Shown piece by piece: positions 25,584-32,792 of a stretch of 64,000 bases of DNA (its first letter is position 1; every line of letters starts with the position of its first letter). The notes under the pieces are model-generated. The model was not told where the DNA came from. It was given only the letters and a program-made list of their open reading frames with translations, and did not search any database. Origin of the DNA: CAWCHZ01 sp963795555 (GTDB taxonomy: Bacteria; Actinomycetota; Thermoleophilia; Solirubrobacterales; Solirubrobacteraceae); the NCBI GenBank assembly GCA_963795555.1, contig CAWCHZ010000002.1, forward strand, positions 1,054,001-1,118,000, read 5' to 3'. Position numbers and translations under genes: made by a program.

Positions 25584-28500
25584 TCAGCGGCGCCGACCGG
25601 CAGCGAAGCTCAGCACCGCCGGAGCGACCGCGCGAAACGCGCCGGCCCCGTCGCCCGTCCCCGCCCCATCGCCTGACGATGCTCCATCGCCGGAGACCCC
25701 CTCACCCGTGGGCTTGGACGCGCGCCGGTCCAACGGCGAGAGCTCGCTGACCTGAGCGGGCGCACGGCCCTCGGAGTCGGGCGCGATCAGCGTGCTCACT
25801 CGGTCGACCAGGACGTTGATCGTGCCCCCGCCGGCGGCCGGTCGCTCCAGGCGCCCATCCGCGACGACCAAGGGCTCGCTGCGGACGGTCAGGCGATCGC
25901 GCTCGTAGACCGCGGGCGGGACGATCAGGTTGATGGTGCCGGTCTCGTCCTCGATCAGCAGGAAGACGACGCCTTTGGCCGTGCCGGGTCGCTGGCGAGC
26001 GACGACCAACCCGGCGACGCACACGTGCGTGCCGTCGCGCAGCGAATCCAGGTCGCTTGCCCGCGCCACATCCGGCAGCTGGGGGCGCAACAGCTCGAGC
26101 GGGTGGCGCTCGATCGCCACCCCAAAGGCCCCGTAGTCGGCCAGCAGCGCCTCCCAGCTGCCGACCGCGCGCAGCGCGGGCGGCGTGGGGATGTCGATCG
26201 GCAGCGCCAGCTGCGTTCCGCCCCCCATGCGCCGCCCCGGCGCCGCGATCCCCAGCCGCCACAGCGCCATGCGCCGATCGCCACCGGCGAGCTGATCGCA
26301 GGCACCCGACCAGGCCAGCCGCTCGAGCGCTGCGCGGCCGGCTCCCGCCCGCGAGGCGAGGTCCTCCAGCGAGCGGAACGACCCCCCGCTCCGGCGGGCC
26401 TCGACCAGCGCAGCCACCTCCTCGGCGCGGATGTCGCTGATGTAGCCGAGCCCGATGCGGACTCCCCCCGGCACACCATCACACCCCGGCGCACCATCAC
26501 GCCCCAGCGCACCATCACGCCCCAGCGCACCACCCAGCCCGCCCTCGACCGTGCACTCCACGTCGCTGTGATTGACGTCGGGAGCAAGCACCTCGATGCC
26601 CCGGCGCTGCGCCTCGTGGACGAGCGCGTCGGGCACGTAGAAGCCCATCGGCTGCTCGTTGAGCAGCGAGCAGAGGAACTCGACGCTGTAGTGCTCGCGC
26701 AGCCAGGCCGACTGGTAGGCGAGCAGCCCGAACGCGGCGCCATGCGCCTTGGGGAAGCCGAAGCCGGAGAAGCCGCGGATCATCTGGAAGACCCTTTCGG
26801 CGATGTCCTCGGCGACGCCGCGGCGCATCGCCCCGGCGACGAACTGCCGGTGATGGGCCTCCAGTGCCGCCTCCGAGCGCTTGCGGCTCATCGCACGGCG
26901 CAGGCCCTCGGCCCTGGCGGGCGAGAAGCCGGCGAAGCCGATCGCGACCTCGATCACCTGGTCCTGGAAGATGATCGTGCCCAGCGTGTCGCGCAGGATC
27001 GGCTCGAGCGAGGGGTGCTCGTAGGGGATCTCGTAGTCGGGGTCCTCGCGCAGCAGCTGGCGCCGGGCGATGTAGGGGTTGACGGCACCGCCGAGGATCG
27101 GGCCCGGACGGACGATCGCCACCTGCACGGTGAGGTCGTCGAGGTTGGCGGGTCGGGTGCGCCGCAGCGACTGCATCTGCGCGCGGCTCTCGATCTGGAA
27201 GACCCCCGTCGTCTGCGCCTGCTGGATCGACGTGAACGTCGCGTCGTCGTCGTAGGGGATCCGCGATAGATCGAGGCGCTCGCCGTGGGTGCGCGCGATC
27301 AGCTCGACGCAGCGCTCGACCGCGGAGAGCATCCCCAGCCCGAGCAGGTCGATCTTCAAAAAGCCAGCATCGGCGCAGGAGTCCTTGTCCCACTGCACGA
27401 TCTGGCGGCCCTCCATCGCGGCCGGGACGACCGGACAGCAATCGATCAGCGGCAGCGTCGAGACGATCGTCCCGCCGGGATGCTGGGAGAGATGACGTGG
27501 CAGCCCGTAGGCCTCGTCGGCGAGCCGCGCCAGCCATGCCCAGCGGCCGCGACGCTGGGTTGCCCCCAACACCGCCTCCACGTCCTGCTGCACCGCCCGC
27601 GCCGCGAAGGCCTCCGCGCCGCGCGCGAGCCGCTCGACCTCAGCGATCGGCAGCCCCAGCGCCTTGCCGATCTCGCGGATCGCGCCGCGCGCCCGATAGG
27701 TAGGGAAGGCGGCGACCAGGGCGCAGCGCTCACGGCCATAGCGCTCGTGAACGCGGCGCAGGAGCTGCTCGCGGATGTCACGCGGGAAGTCGAGGTCGAT
27801 GTCGGGCAGCCCCTTGAGGTCCTCGCTGAGGAAGCGTCCGAGGAACAGCTTGTTGGTGATCGGGTCGATGTGCGAGAGGCCGGTCAGGTAGCAGACGATC
27901 GAGGAGACCGATGAGCCTCGGCCCCGGCCGGGCGGCAGCAGCGCGCGAGCGCTGTCGGGCCCGCGCACCTCGACCGCCACCTCGCGAGCGAGCTCGAGCA
28001 TCTCCCAATGCAGCAGGAAGAAGCCGGCCAGCCCGAGCGAGCGGATGATCAGCAGCTCCTCGTCCAGCCGCACGCGCGCCTCCATGCGATGCGGCCCGTG
28101 CGCATAGCGCTGCTCCAGACGGGCCTCGCAGAGCTCGGTCAGGCGGCGGTTGGCGGTCGGGTCCTCAGCCCCCGGATAGCTGTAGCCGAGGTCCCGGTCG
28201 AGGTCGAAGCACAGCCGCTCGGCCAGGCGGGCGGTCTCGCGGATCGCCTCGGGATGGTCGGCGAAGCGCGCCGCCATCGCCTGCGGGGCGGCGAGCACGT
28301 GGCTGTGGTTGCCGCGGCGCTGGGGCTCTGAGCTCTCCAGCGTGGCGTGCAGGCGAATCGCGACGAAGACGTCCTGCAGCGGCGCGCGGGCGCGGGCGTG
28401 CGCATGGACGTCGCCGGTCGCCACGCATTCGAGACCCAACCGCCGTGCCAGCTCGACCAGGCGGCGGTTGCGGGCGCGGTCGTCGCGCTGGAACGGTCGC

Positions 28501-28973
28501 TGCAGCTCGATCCGCAGGCGATCGGGCCCGAACGCGTCGCGCAGCCTGCGCAGCGTCGGCTCGTCGGCGACCCCGTGGGTCGCGCAGCCGCTCAGGCAGA
28601 CCAGCCCCTCGGCGTGCTCGAGGACCTCCCGCAGCGGGACGCTCGGCGGCACCGGCGTGCGCGGGTCGGGCTCGCGCGTGTGCGCATGCGCGCGGGTGAT
28701 CAGGCGGCAGAGGTTGCGCCAGCCCCGCTGGCTCTCGACCAGCAGCGTCACATGGCGGCCGTCGTCGAGGTCCAGCTCGGCGCCGTGGATGGCCTTGAGG
28801 TCGAGCGCCTTGGCCGCCTGGGCGAACTCCATCGAGCCCGAGACGGAGTTGTGGTCGGTCAGCGCGAGCGCCCGATAGCCCAGCGCGAGCGCTGTGCCGA
28901 CCAGCTCGTCGGGCAGCGAGCTCCCGTCCAGGAACGAGTAGGCGGAGTGACAGTGCAGCTCGACGTAGGACAT
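25584..28973 (-). CDS. dnaE2: Error-prone DNA polymerase III alpha subunit DnaE2
   Basis: 1129 residues. The N-terminal PHP domain begins YVELHCHSAYSFLDGSS, followed by the polymerase palm with GRGSSVSSIVCYLTGLSHIDP and the catalytic PDIDLDFP (about residues 387-394). The fingers contain FSGFGFPKAHGAAFGLLAYQSAWLR and the C-terminal half has an OB-fold (HVCVAGLVVARQRPG). In actinobacteria DnaE2 carries out SOS-induced translesion synthesis with ImuB. It is last in an operon with DUF6504 and imuB behind a LexA box. Two Gly/Asp-rich insertions (26474-26533 and the extreme C-terminus) are low-complexity repeats unusual for the family. Confidence 0.95.
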   Translation of the reverse strand: MSYVELHCHSAYSFLDGSSLPDELVGTALALGYRALALTDHNSVSGSMEFAQAAKALDLKAIHGAELDLDDGRHVTLLVESQRGWRNLCRLITRAHAHTREPDPRTPVPPSVPLREVLEHAEGLVCLSGCATHGVADEPTLRRLRDAFGPDRLRIELQRPFQRDDRARNRRLVELARRLGLECVATGDVHAHARARAPLQDVFVAIRLHATLESSEPQRRGNHSHVLAAPQAMAARFADHPEAIRETARLAERLCFDLDRDLGYSYPGAEDPTANRRLTELCEARLEQRYAHGPHRMEARVRLDEELLIIRSLGLAGFFLLHWEMLELAREVAVEVRGPDSARALLPPGRGRGSSVSSIVCYLTGLSHIDPITNKLFLGRFLSEDLKGLPDIDLDFPRDIREQLLRRVHERYGRERCALVAAFPTYRARGAIREIGKALGLPIAEVERLARGAEAFAARAVQQDVEAVLGATQRRGRWAWLARLADEAYGLPRHLSQHPGGTIVSTLPLIDCCPVVPAAMEGRQIVQWDKDSCADAGFLKIDLLGLGMLSAVERCVELIARTHGERLDLSRIPYDDDATFTSIQQAQTTGVFQIESRAQMQSLRRTRPANLDDLTVQVAIVRPGPILGGAVNPYIARRQLLREDPDYEIPYEHPSLEPILRDTLGTIIFQDQVIEVAIGFAGFSPARAEGLRRAMSRKRSEAALEAHHRQFVAGAMRRGVAEDIAERVFQMIRGFSGFGFPKAHGAAFGLLAYQSAWLREHYSVEFLCSLLNEQPMGFYVPDALVHEAQRRGIEVLAPDVNHSDVECTVEGGLGGALGRDGALGRDGAPGCDGVPGGVRIGLGYISDIRAEEVAALVEARRSGGSFRSLEDLASRAGAGRAALERLAWSGACDQLAGGDRRMALWRLGIAAPGRRMGGGTQLALPIDIPTPPALRAVGSWEALLADYGAFGVAIERHPLELLRPQLPDVARASDLDSLRDGTHVCVAGLVVARQRPGTAKGVVFLLIEDETGTINLIVPPAVYERDRLTVRSEPLVVADGRLERPAAGGGTINVLVDRVSTLIAPDSEGRAPAQVSELSPLDRRASKPTGEGVSGDGASSGDGAGTGDGAGAFRAVAPAVLSFAAGRRR
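26474..26533 (-). repeat. 18-bp tandem repeat inside dnaE2
   Basis: CACCATCACGCCCCAGCG-type units begin at 26474, 26492, 26510 and (partial) 26528. They encode GALGRDGALGRDGAPG-like sequence, a flexible insertion between conserved polymerase segments. The phase is preserved, so the gene remains intact. Confidence 0.9.
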
Positions 28974-28978
28974 GGCCC

Positions 28979-29284
28979 TCAGCGCTGGCGAAACCAGCCA
29001 CCGCCCAGCAGCTCGTGGAAGACCACGCAGTTGCGGCCATCGGCGGTCACCACCTCCCAGTAGCGGCGGCGCAGCGGCCGCTCGGTCCACCAGCGATCCT
29101 CGATCAGCCAGGTCTCGCGCACGGCCTCGACGGCGCGCCCGTCGACCGTGAGCGGCTGGCCGTCGCCGGCGGCGTGGACCATGACCCGGCGCGGGGCGGC
29201 AAGCCGGCGGGGAGCGCTTGCGCCCGCCGTGCTGGCCCTGCGACCAGCCGCGACCCCACGCTGAGGCTGCCCCCGGTCTGCCAT
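28979..29284 (-). CDS. DUF6504-like protein of the mutasome operon
   Basis: A 101-residue protein whose C-terminal part (VRETWLIEDRWWTERPLRRRYWEVVTADGRNCVVFHELLGGGWFRQR) matches the short conserved protein commonly found between imuB and dnaE2 in actinobacteria, which I know as DUF6504. The biochemical role is unknown. It starts 4 nt after the imuB stop and ends 5 nt before the dnaE2 start, so all three are one transcription unit. The N-terminal 35 residues are Arg/Ala/Gly-rich and probably disordered. Confidence 0.75.
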   Translation of the reverse strand: MADRGQPQRGVAAGRRASTAGASAPRRLAAPRRVMVHAAGDGQPLTVDGRAVEAVRETWLIEDRWWTERPLRRRYWEVVTADGRNCVVFHELLGGGWFRQR

Positions 29285-29288
29285 CGCC

Positions 29289-30479
29289 TCAGGCCTCGAA
29301 GGGAGCCAGCACGGCTCGGCGCTCGGGGACGCGCGAGTTGGGGTCCACCATGAGCACGCGCAGCGCCGCATCCGGCCCGGCGGCGGCGCGGGTGTGGCGG
29401 ATCGCCTCGCGCAGCCGGCGCGCCCGCGCCGCGATCGGCTCCTCGAGCAGCGAGCGCTGGTCGCCGCCGGGCGGCCCGAAGCGCTCGGCCGTCAGCCGCA
29501 GGCGCTCGGCTGGAGCGGGCAGCAGCGCCAGCCGTGGCAGGACCGCAAGGCGGATGCGCTGCGAATCATCGCTGGCCTGGCGCAGGCTGACGCGCTGGCG
29601 CCAGGTGCCGCCCTGCACGAGCGCGGCGGCGAGCACGACCACCCGCAGCGTCCGGCCACGCCGCTCGCGGCGGGCGAGCAGGCGATCGATCAGCAGCTCG
29701 AGCGCCCGCTCGAGCTGCTCACCAAGCGCGGACTCCGGCAGCTCGAGGCTCTCCTCCAGGCGCTCGACCGGCTGGCGCGCCACCAGCCTGCCGTCGCGCC
29801 CGTGCGCCAGCGCGTGGCCGAGCAGCCCGGCCGGGCCGAGGCGATCGGCGACGGCGTCGCGGCGCAGCGCGGCCAGCTCGCCCAGCGTACGGATGCCCAG
29901 CCGCTCGAGCGCATCGGGCAGCGTGATCGTGCCCGCCCGCAGCCGCAGCAGCTCGACCGGCTGGTCGGCCAGGAACGCCCGTGCGGCCTGCTCGCCGCCC
30001 TCGATCAGCAGCGGACGGCCGGCGCGCGCCGCGCTGGCGGCCGCCAGGGCGCAGAAGCGCGTCGGACCCGCGCCGATGCGCGCGGGCCGGCGCAGCGTCC
30101 GCCTGACGACGGCGATCAGCCGCTCGAGCTGGCCGCCGTGGAGGCCCAGCAGGCCATCGGCCTCGAAACAGACCGACCCCGGACGCTCGGGCGCCACGCG
30201 CGAGCCGATCGCCTCCAGGCGCTCGAGCAGCTCCTCCCAGACCTCCTCGACGCCGATCGGATCGGCCGTCACCAGCCTCAGCTGGGGGCAGCGCGCGAGC
30301 GCCTCGCCGACCCGCATCCCGCAATGGATCCCGAACCCCTCGGCGGCCGCCGAGACCTCCCCCACGAGCGGCTCGCCGCCCGGCTCGGGGGCGACCGCGA
30401 GCGGTCCCTCCAGCAGAGCCTCGCGACCCCCCGCCGCCACGGTGAGCTTGAACCGGGGAAAGAGGACGCAGACGATCAT
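29289..30479 (-). CDS. imuB: ImuB-like Y-family DNA polymerase homologue
   Basis: About 396 residues. The start MIVCVLFPRFKLTVAAGG aligns with Y-family palms, but the catalytic Asp/Glu residues of active DinB are not evident at the first position (FPRF where DinB has DMD) or the second. This is typical of ImuB, a scaffold that links DnaE2 to the beta clamp. The little-finger half is Arg/Leu-rich. A helix-hairpin-helix (LERLGIRTLGELAALRRDAV) is clear. No imuA/recA-like gene precedes it. Start: ATG 30479, one nt after the LexA box; a second ATG at 30497 lies on the other side of the box. Confidence 0.85.
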   Translation of the reverse strand: MIVCVLFPRFKLTVAAGGREALLEGPLAVAPEPGGEPLVGEVSAAAEGFGIHCGMRVGEALARCPQLRLVTADPIGVEEVWEELLERLEAIGSRVAPERPGSVCFEADGLLGLHGGQLERLIAVVRRTLRRPARIGAGPTRFCALAAASAARAGRPLLIEGGEQAARAFLADQPVELLRLRAGTITLPDALERLGIRTLGELAALRRDAVADRLGPAGLLGHALAHGRDGRLVARQPVERLEESLELPESALGEQLERALELLIDRLLARRERRGRTLRVVVLAAALVQGGTWRQRVSLRQASDDSQRIRLAVLPRLALLPAPAERLRLTAERFGPPGGDQRSLLEEPIAARARRLREAIRHTRAAAGPDAALRVLMVDPNSRVPERRAVLAPFEA

Positions 30480-30480
30480 G

Positions 30481-30494
30481 CGAACATATGTTCG
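30481..30494. promoter_or_regulatory. LexA (SOS) box of the imuB-DUF6504-dnaE2 operon
   Basis: CGAACATATGTTCG is a perfect 14-bp palindrome of the Gram-positive SOS-box type. It is identical to the box upstream of lexA at 50357-50370. It overlaps the possible first codons of imuB (between in-frame ATGs at 30497 and 30479), so repression would block initiation at this operon. Confidence 0.92.
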
Positions 30495-30562
30495 CATGGC
30501 CGTGGCGGAGTATCAAGTTTCTGGAGCCCAGCTCCGCACGCCGAGCTGACGACGTCGAGCAG

Positions 30563-30832
30563 CTAGCGCTCGACGTACTCGCGCAGCGCCGCGCGGGCTA
30601 TATCGCTGAGGCTGCGCTTCTCCTGGCGCGCGCGCTTGCGCAGGGCAGCAGCGAGATCCGGATCAACGCGGATCTGAACACGCGGCGAGGCGCCCCCCTG
30701 GCCGAGCGCCCGCCTGCCGACCCGCACCGGCTTGGCCTTCGTCAGGTCATAGCCGCGCTCTGCCTCATCCGCGAGCGCTTCGCAGTGATCTTTGGAGAGA
30801 GCTTGGCCCGTAAGCGTCCTCAGATCCGCCAT
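30563..30832 (-). CDS. Ribbon-helix-helix antitoxin-like protein
   Basis: An 89-residue protein. The C-terminal PRVQIRVDPDLAAALRKRARQEKRSLSDIARAALREYVER is a CopG/Arc-type ribbon-helix-helix: one beta strand and two helices. The N-terminal half is charged and may bind the toxin. It overlaps the upstream toxin-like gene by 13 nt, the usual toxin-first or antitoxin-second coupling seen in several type II modules. It probably binds the palindromes at 31091-31122. Confidence 0.78.
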   Translation of the reverse strand: MADLRTLTGQALSKDHCEALADEAERGYDLTKAKPVRVGRRALGQGGASPRVQIRVDPDLAAALRKRARQEKRSLSDIARAALREYVER

Positions 30833-31098
30833 GCCTTGGCCTCTTCATATTGTGGCTTGTACTTGTTGCGTAGCGGCATCGCATGAATCACAAGCAAATC
30901 CCCGTCGGCAAGTTGGACCGCCATCACCTCCAAGGGGCGCCCGTGCAAATCATCGCCCAGGTACACGAGCCGAACGTCCCGTACGCGGTGCCGTGTCGCG
31001 GAGCGTGCAAACCGCACGCAGCGTTCGATCAAGACCGTGCTCGCGCCGTTGGGGGTGAAGAATCGCGAGCCGTTGCCGGCGCCCGTGCCCCTGCACAA
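30820..31098 (-). CDS. Putative type II toxin partner of the RHH antitoxin
   Basis: Up to 92 residues. The core RDVRLVYLGDDLHGRPLEVMAVQLADGDLLVIHAMPLRNKYKPQYEEA has the beta-sheet plus C-terminal helix pattern of small BrnT/RelE-like toxins, but no family assignment is secure. The TTG at 31098 lies within a palindrome and may not be the true start; a TTG at 31032 (LIERC) is a shorter option. The 13-nt overlap with the RHH gene supports a toxin-antitoxin pair. Confidence 0.55.
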   Translation of the reverse strand: MCRGTGAGNGSRFFTPNGASTVLIERCVRFARSATRHRVRDVRLVYLGDDLHGRPLEVMAVQLADGDLLVIHAMPLRNKYKPQYEEAKAWRI

Positions 31099-31122
31099 AT
31101 TTGGTGCAGAGATGTGACATCT
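31091..31122. promoter_or_regulatory. Two palindromes upstream of the toxin-antitoxin-like pair
   Basis: CTGCACAAATTTGGTGCAG (31091-31109, one unpaired G) is followed immediately by AGATGTGACATCT (31110-31122, perfect around a central G). They are AT-richer than the surroundings and sit where the promoter of the pair should be. They fit operators for an autoregulating RHH antitoxin. Confidence 0.5.
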
Positions 31123-31212
31123 TGTGCTCAGTTGCTCCTGCGGCTGGGCTCACGCCTCCGCGCGGCCAGTACAGGGGCCGGCAACAAGCCCGCGGACGTC
31201 GGGTCCCTGGTC

Positions 31213-32685
31213 TCAGCTGCGCCCAGCCGCGCGCGACGAGCTGGCGACGTCGAGCAGCTCGTCGGTGCGCACGAGCTTGACGCGCGGGCGGCCCTGGAGC
31301 TCACCGAGGCCGCGCTCATGGGAGTCGATCGCCTCCCAGCCCGCGTAGTCCACGACGCCGCTGGCGCTCGCGCGCAGGCGCTCGATCAGCGCGTCGGCGT
31401 CAGCGCTGGGCGCCGGCAGCAGTCCCGCCTGGAGATCCTCGAGCAGCAGCGTGACCGTCTCCTGGGCGCACTTCTTGTTGGTGCCGATGACCCCGGACGG
31501 CCCGCGCTTGATCCAGCCGGCGGTGTAGACGCCGGGCACCGGCCGGCCGCTGTCCGCGTCGATCACGCGGCCGCGCTCATTGTGGATCGTGCCGCTGCGC
31601 TCGTTGAACGGGACGCCCGGCAGCGGCGTGCCGCGATAGCCGATCGAGCGCAGCACCAGGCCGCACTCGATCGTCTCGCTGCGCTCGGTGGGGCGCGCCA
31701 TGAACCGGCCAGCGTCGTCGGGCACGAGCTCGTTGCGAACGATCCGCACCCCCTCGACGCGCTCGCTGCCGAGGATCGCGACCGGCGAGGCGAGGAAGCG
31801 CAGCACGACCCGCCTGGGCTTGCCGCTCGGCGCTCGCCGCGCGTAGTCGGTCACGATCTCGACGTTGCGCCGGGTCGTCACGTCGGCGGCATCGCTCTCG
31901 ACGAAGGCGCGGCTGTGCTCGTCGAGCGCCACCTCGGCCGGGTCGACGATCACGTCGGCGGCGGCGAGCTCCCCGAGCTCGCGCAGCTCGGGGTTGGTGT
32001 AGGCGGCCTGTGCGGGCCCGCGTCGTCCGAGCAGCACGATCTCCTCGATCGCGCTCTCGGCGAGCGCTTCGAGCGCGTGGTCGGCGATGTCGGTCGCCGC
32101 CAGCTCCTCCTTGGTCAGCGCCAGCATCCGCGCGACATCCAGGGCTACATTGCCGTTGCCGATCACCACCGCGCGGCGCACCGACAGGTCGAAGCTGTGA
32201 TCGCAGTACCCGGGGTGGCCGTTGTACCAGGCGACGAACTCCGTCGCCGCGTGGCTGCCGAGCAGGTCCTCGCCGGGGATCCCCAGCCGGCGGTCGGTCG
32301 GCGAGCCGACCGCATAGATCACCGCATGGTAATGAGACGCAAGCTCGGCGGGCTCGATGCGCGCACCCCCGTGGCCGTCGCTGCCGCCAACCTCGACGTT
32401 GCCATGGAAGGAGAAGCCCGGCAGGCGGGCGATCTTCTCGTAGACGCGCGTGACTGCCTTGATGTTGGGGTGATCGGGCGCGACGCCCGCGCGAACCAGC
32501 CCCCAGGGGGTGGGCAGCCGCTCGAACATGTCGACTCGCACGTCGAGCCCTGAAGCCTGCAGCAGCTGCCCCGCCGCATAGAAGCCGGTGGGACCGGAGC
32601 CGACGATCGCCACGCGCAGCGGGTGCTCGGGGCGTCCCGGGCGTGGCAGGTCCGTTGGGGTGCTGCGGTCGACTGGTTGGCTCAT
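31213..32685 (-). CDS. fprA: Ferredoxin/adrenodoxin-NADP+ reductase (FprA-type)
   Basis: A 490-residue flavoprotein passing electrons between NADPH and ferredoxins. FAD site: RVAIVGSGPTGFYAAGQLL. Next come ERLPTPWGLVRAGVAPDHPNIK, typical for adrenodoxin-reductase-like FprA, the NADP site AVVIGNGNVALDVARML, and GVYTAGWIKRGPSGVIGTNKKCA at the C-terminal FAD site. About 20 polar residues precede the FAD site. The ATG at 32685 starts MSQPVDRS. It stands alone between the TA pair and an MMPL gene and could reduce the ferredoxin at 17.3 kb, though nothing links them directly. Confidence 0.93.
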   Translation of the reverse strand: MSQPVDRSTPTDLPRPGRPEHPLRVAIVGSGPTGFYAAGQLLQASGLDVRVDMFERLPTPWGLVRAGVAPDHPNIKAVTRVYEKIARLPGFSFHGNVEVGGSDGHGGARIEPAELASHYHAVIYAVGSPTDRRLGIPGEDLLGSHAATEFVAWYNGHPGYCDHSFDLSVRRAVVIGNGNVALDVARMLALTKEELAATDIADHALEALAESAIEEIVLLGRRGPAQAAYTNPELRELGELAAADVIVDPAEVALDEHSRAFVESDAADVTTRRNVEIVTDYARRAPSGKPRRVVLRFLASPVAILGSERVEGVRIVRNELVPDDAGRFMARPTERSETIECGLVLRSIGYRGTPLPGVPFNERSGTIHNERGRVIDADSGRPVPGVYTAGWIKRGPSGVIGTNKKCAQETVTLLLEDLQAGLLPAPSADADALIERLRASASGVVDYAGWEAIDSHERGLGELQGRPRVKLVRTDELLDVASSSRAAGRS

Positions 32686-32792
32686 GTTGGGGGCACCTGC
32701 GCCAGCAGTGAAGATAGCGACGGTCGGTGGCGCCCGCGACCACCCGCGCCGGTGGCGTCCGCGGCTCGGCGCGGCGGCGCGGGGCCGTCTTG

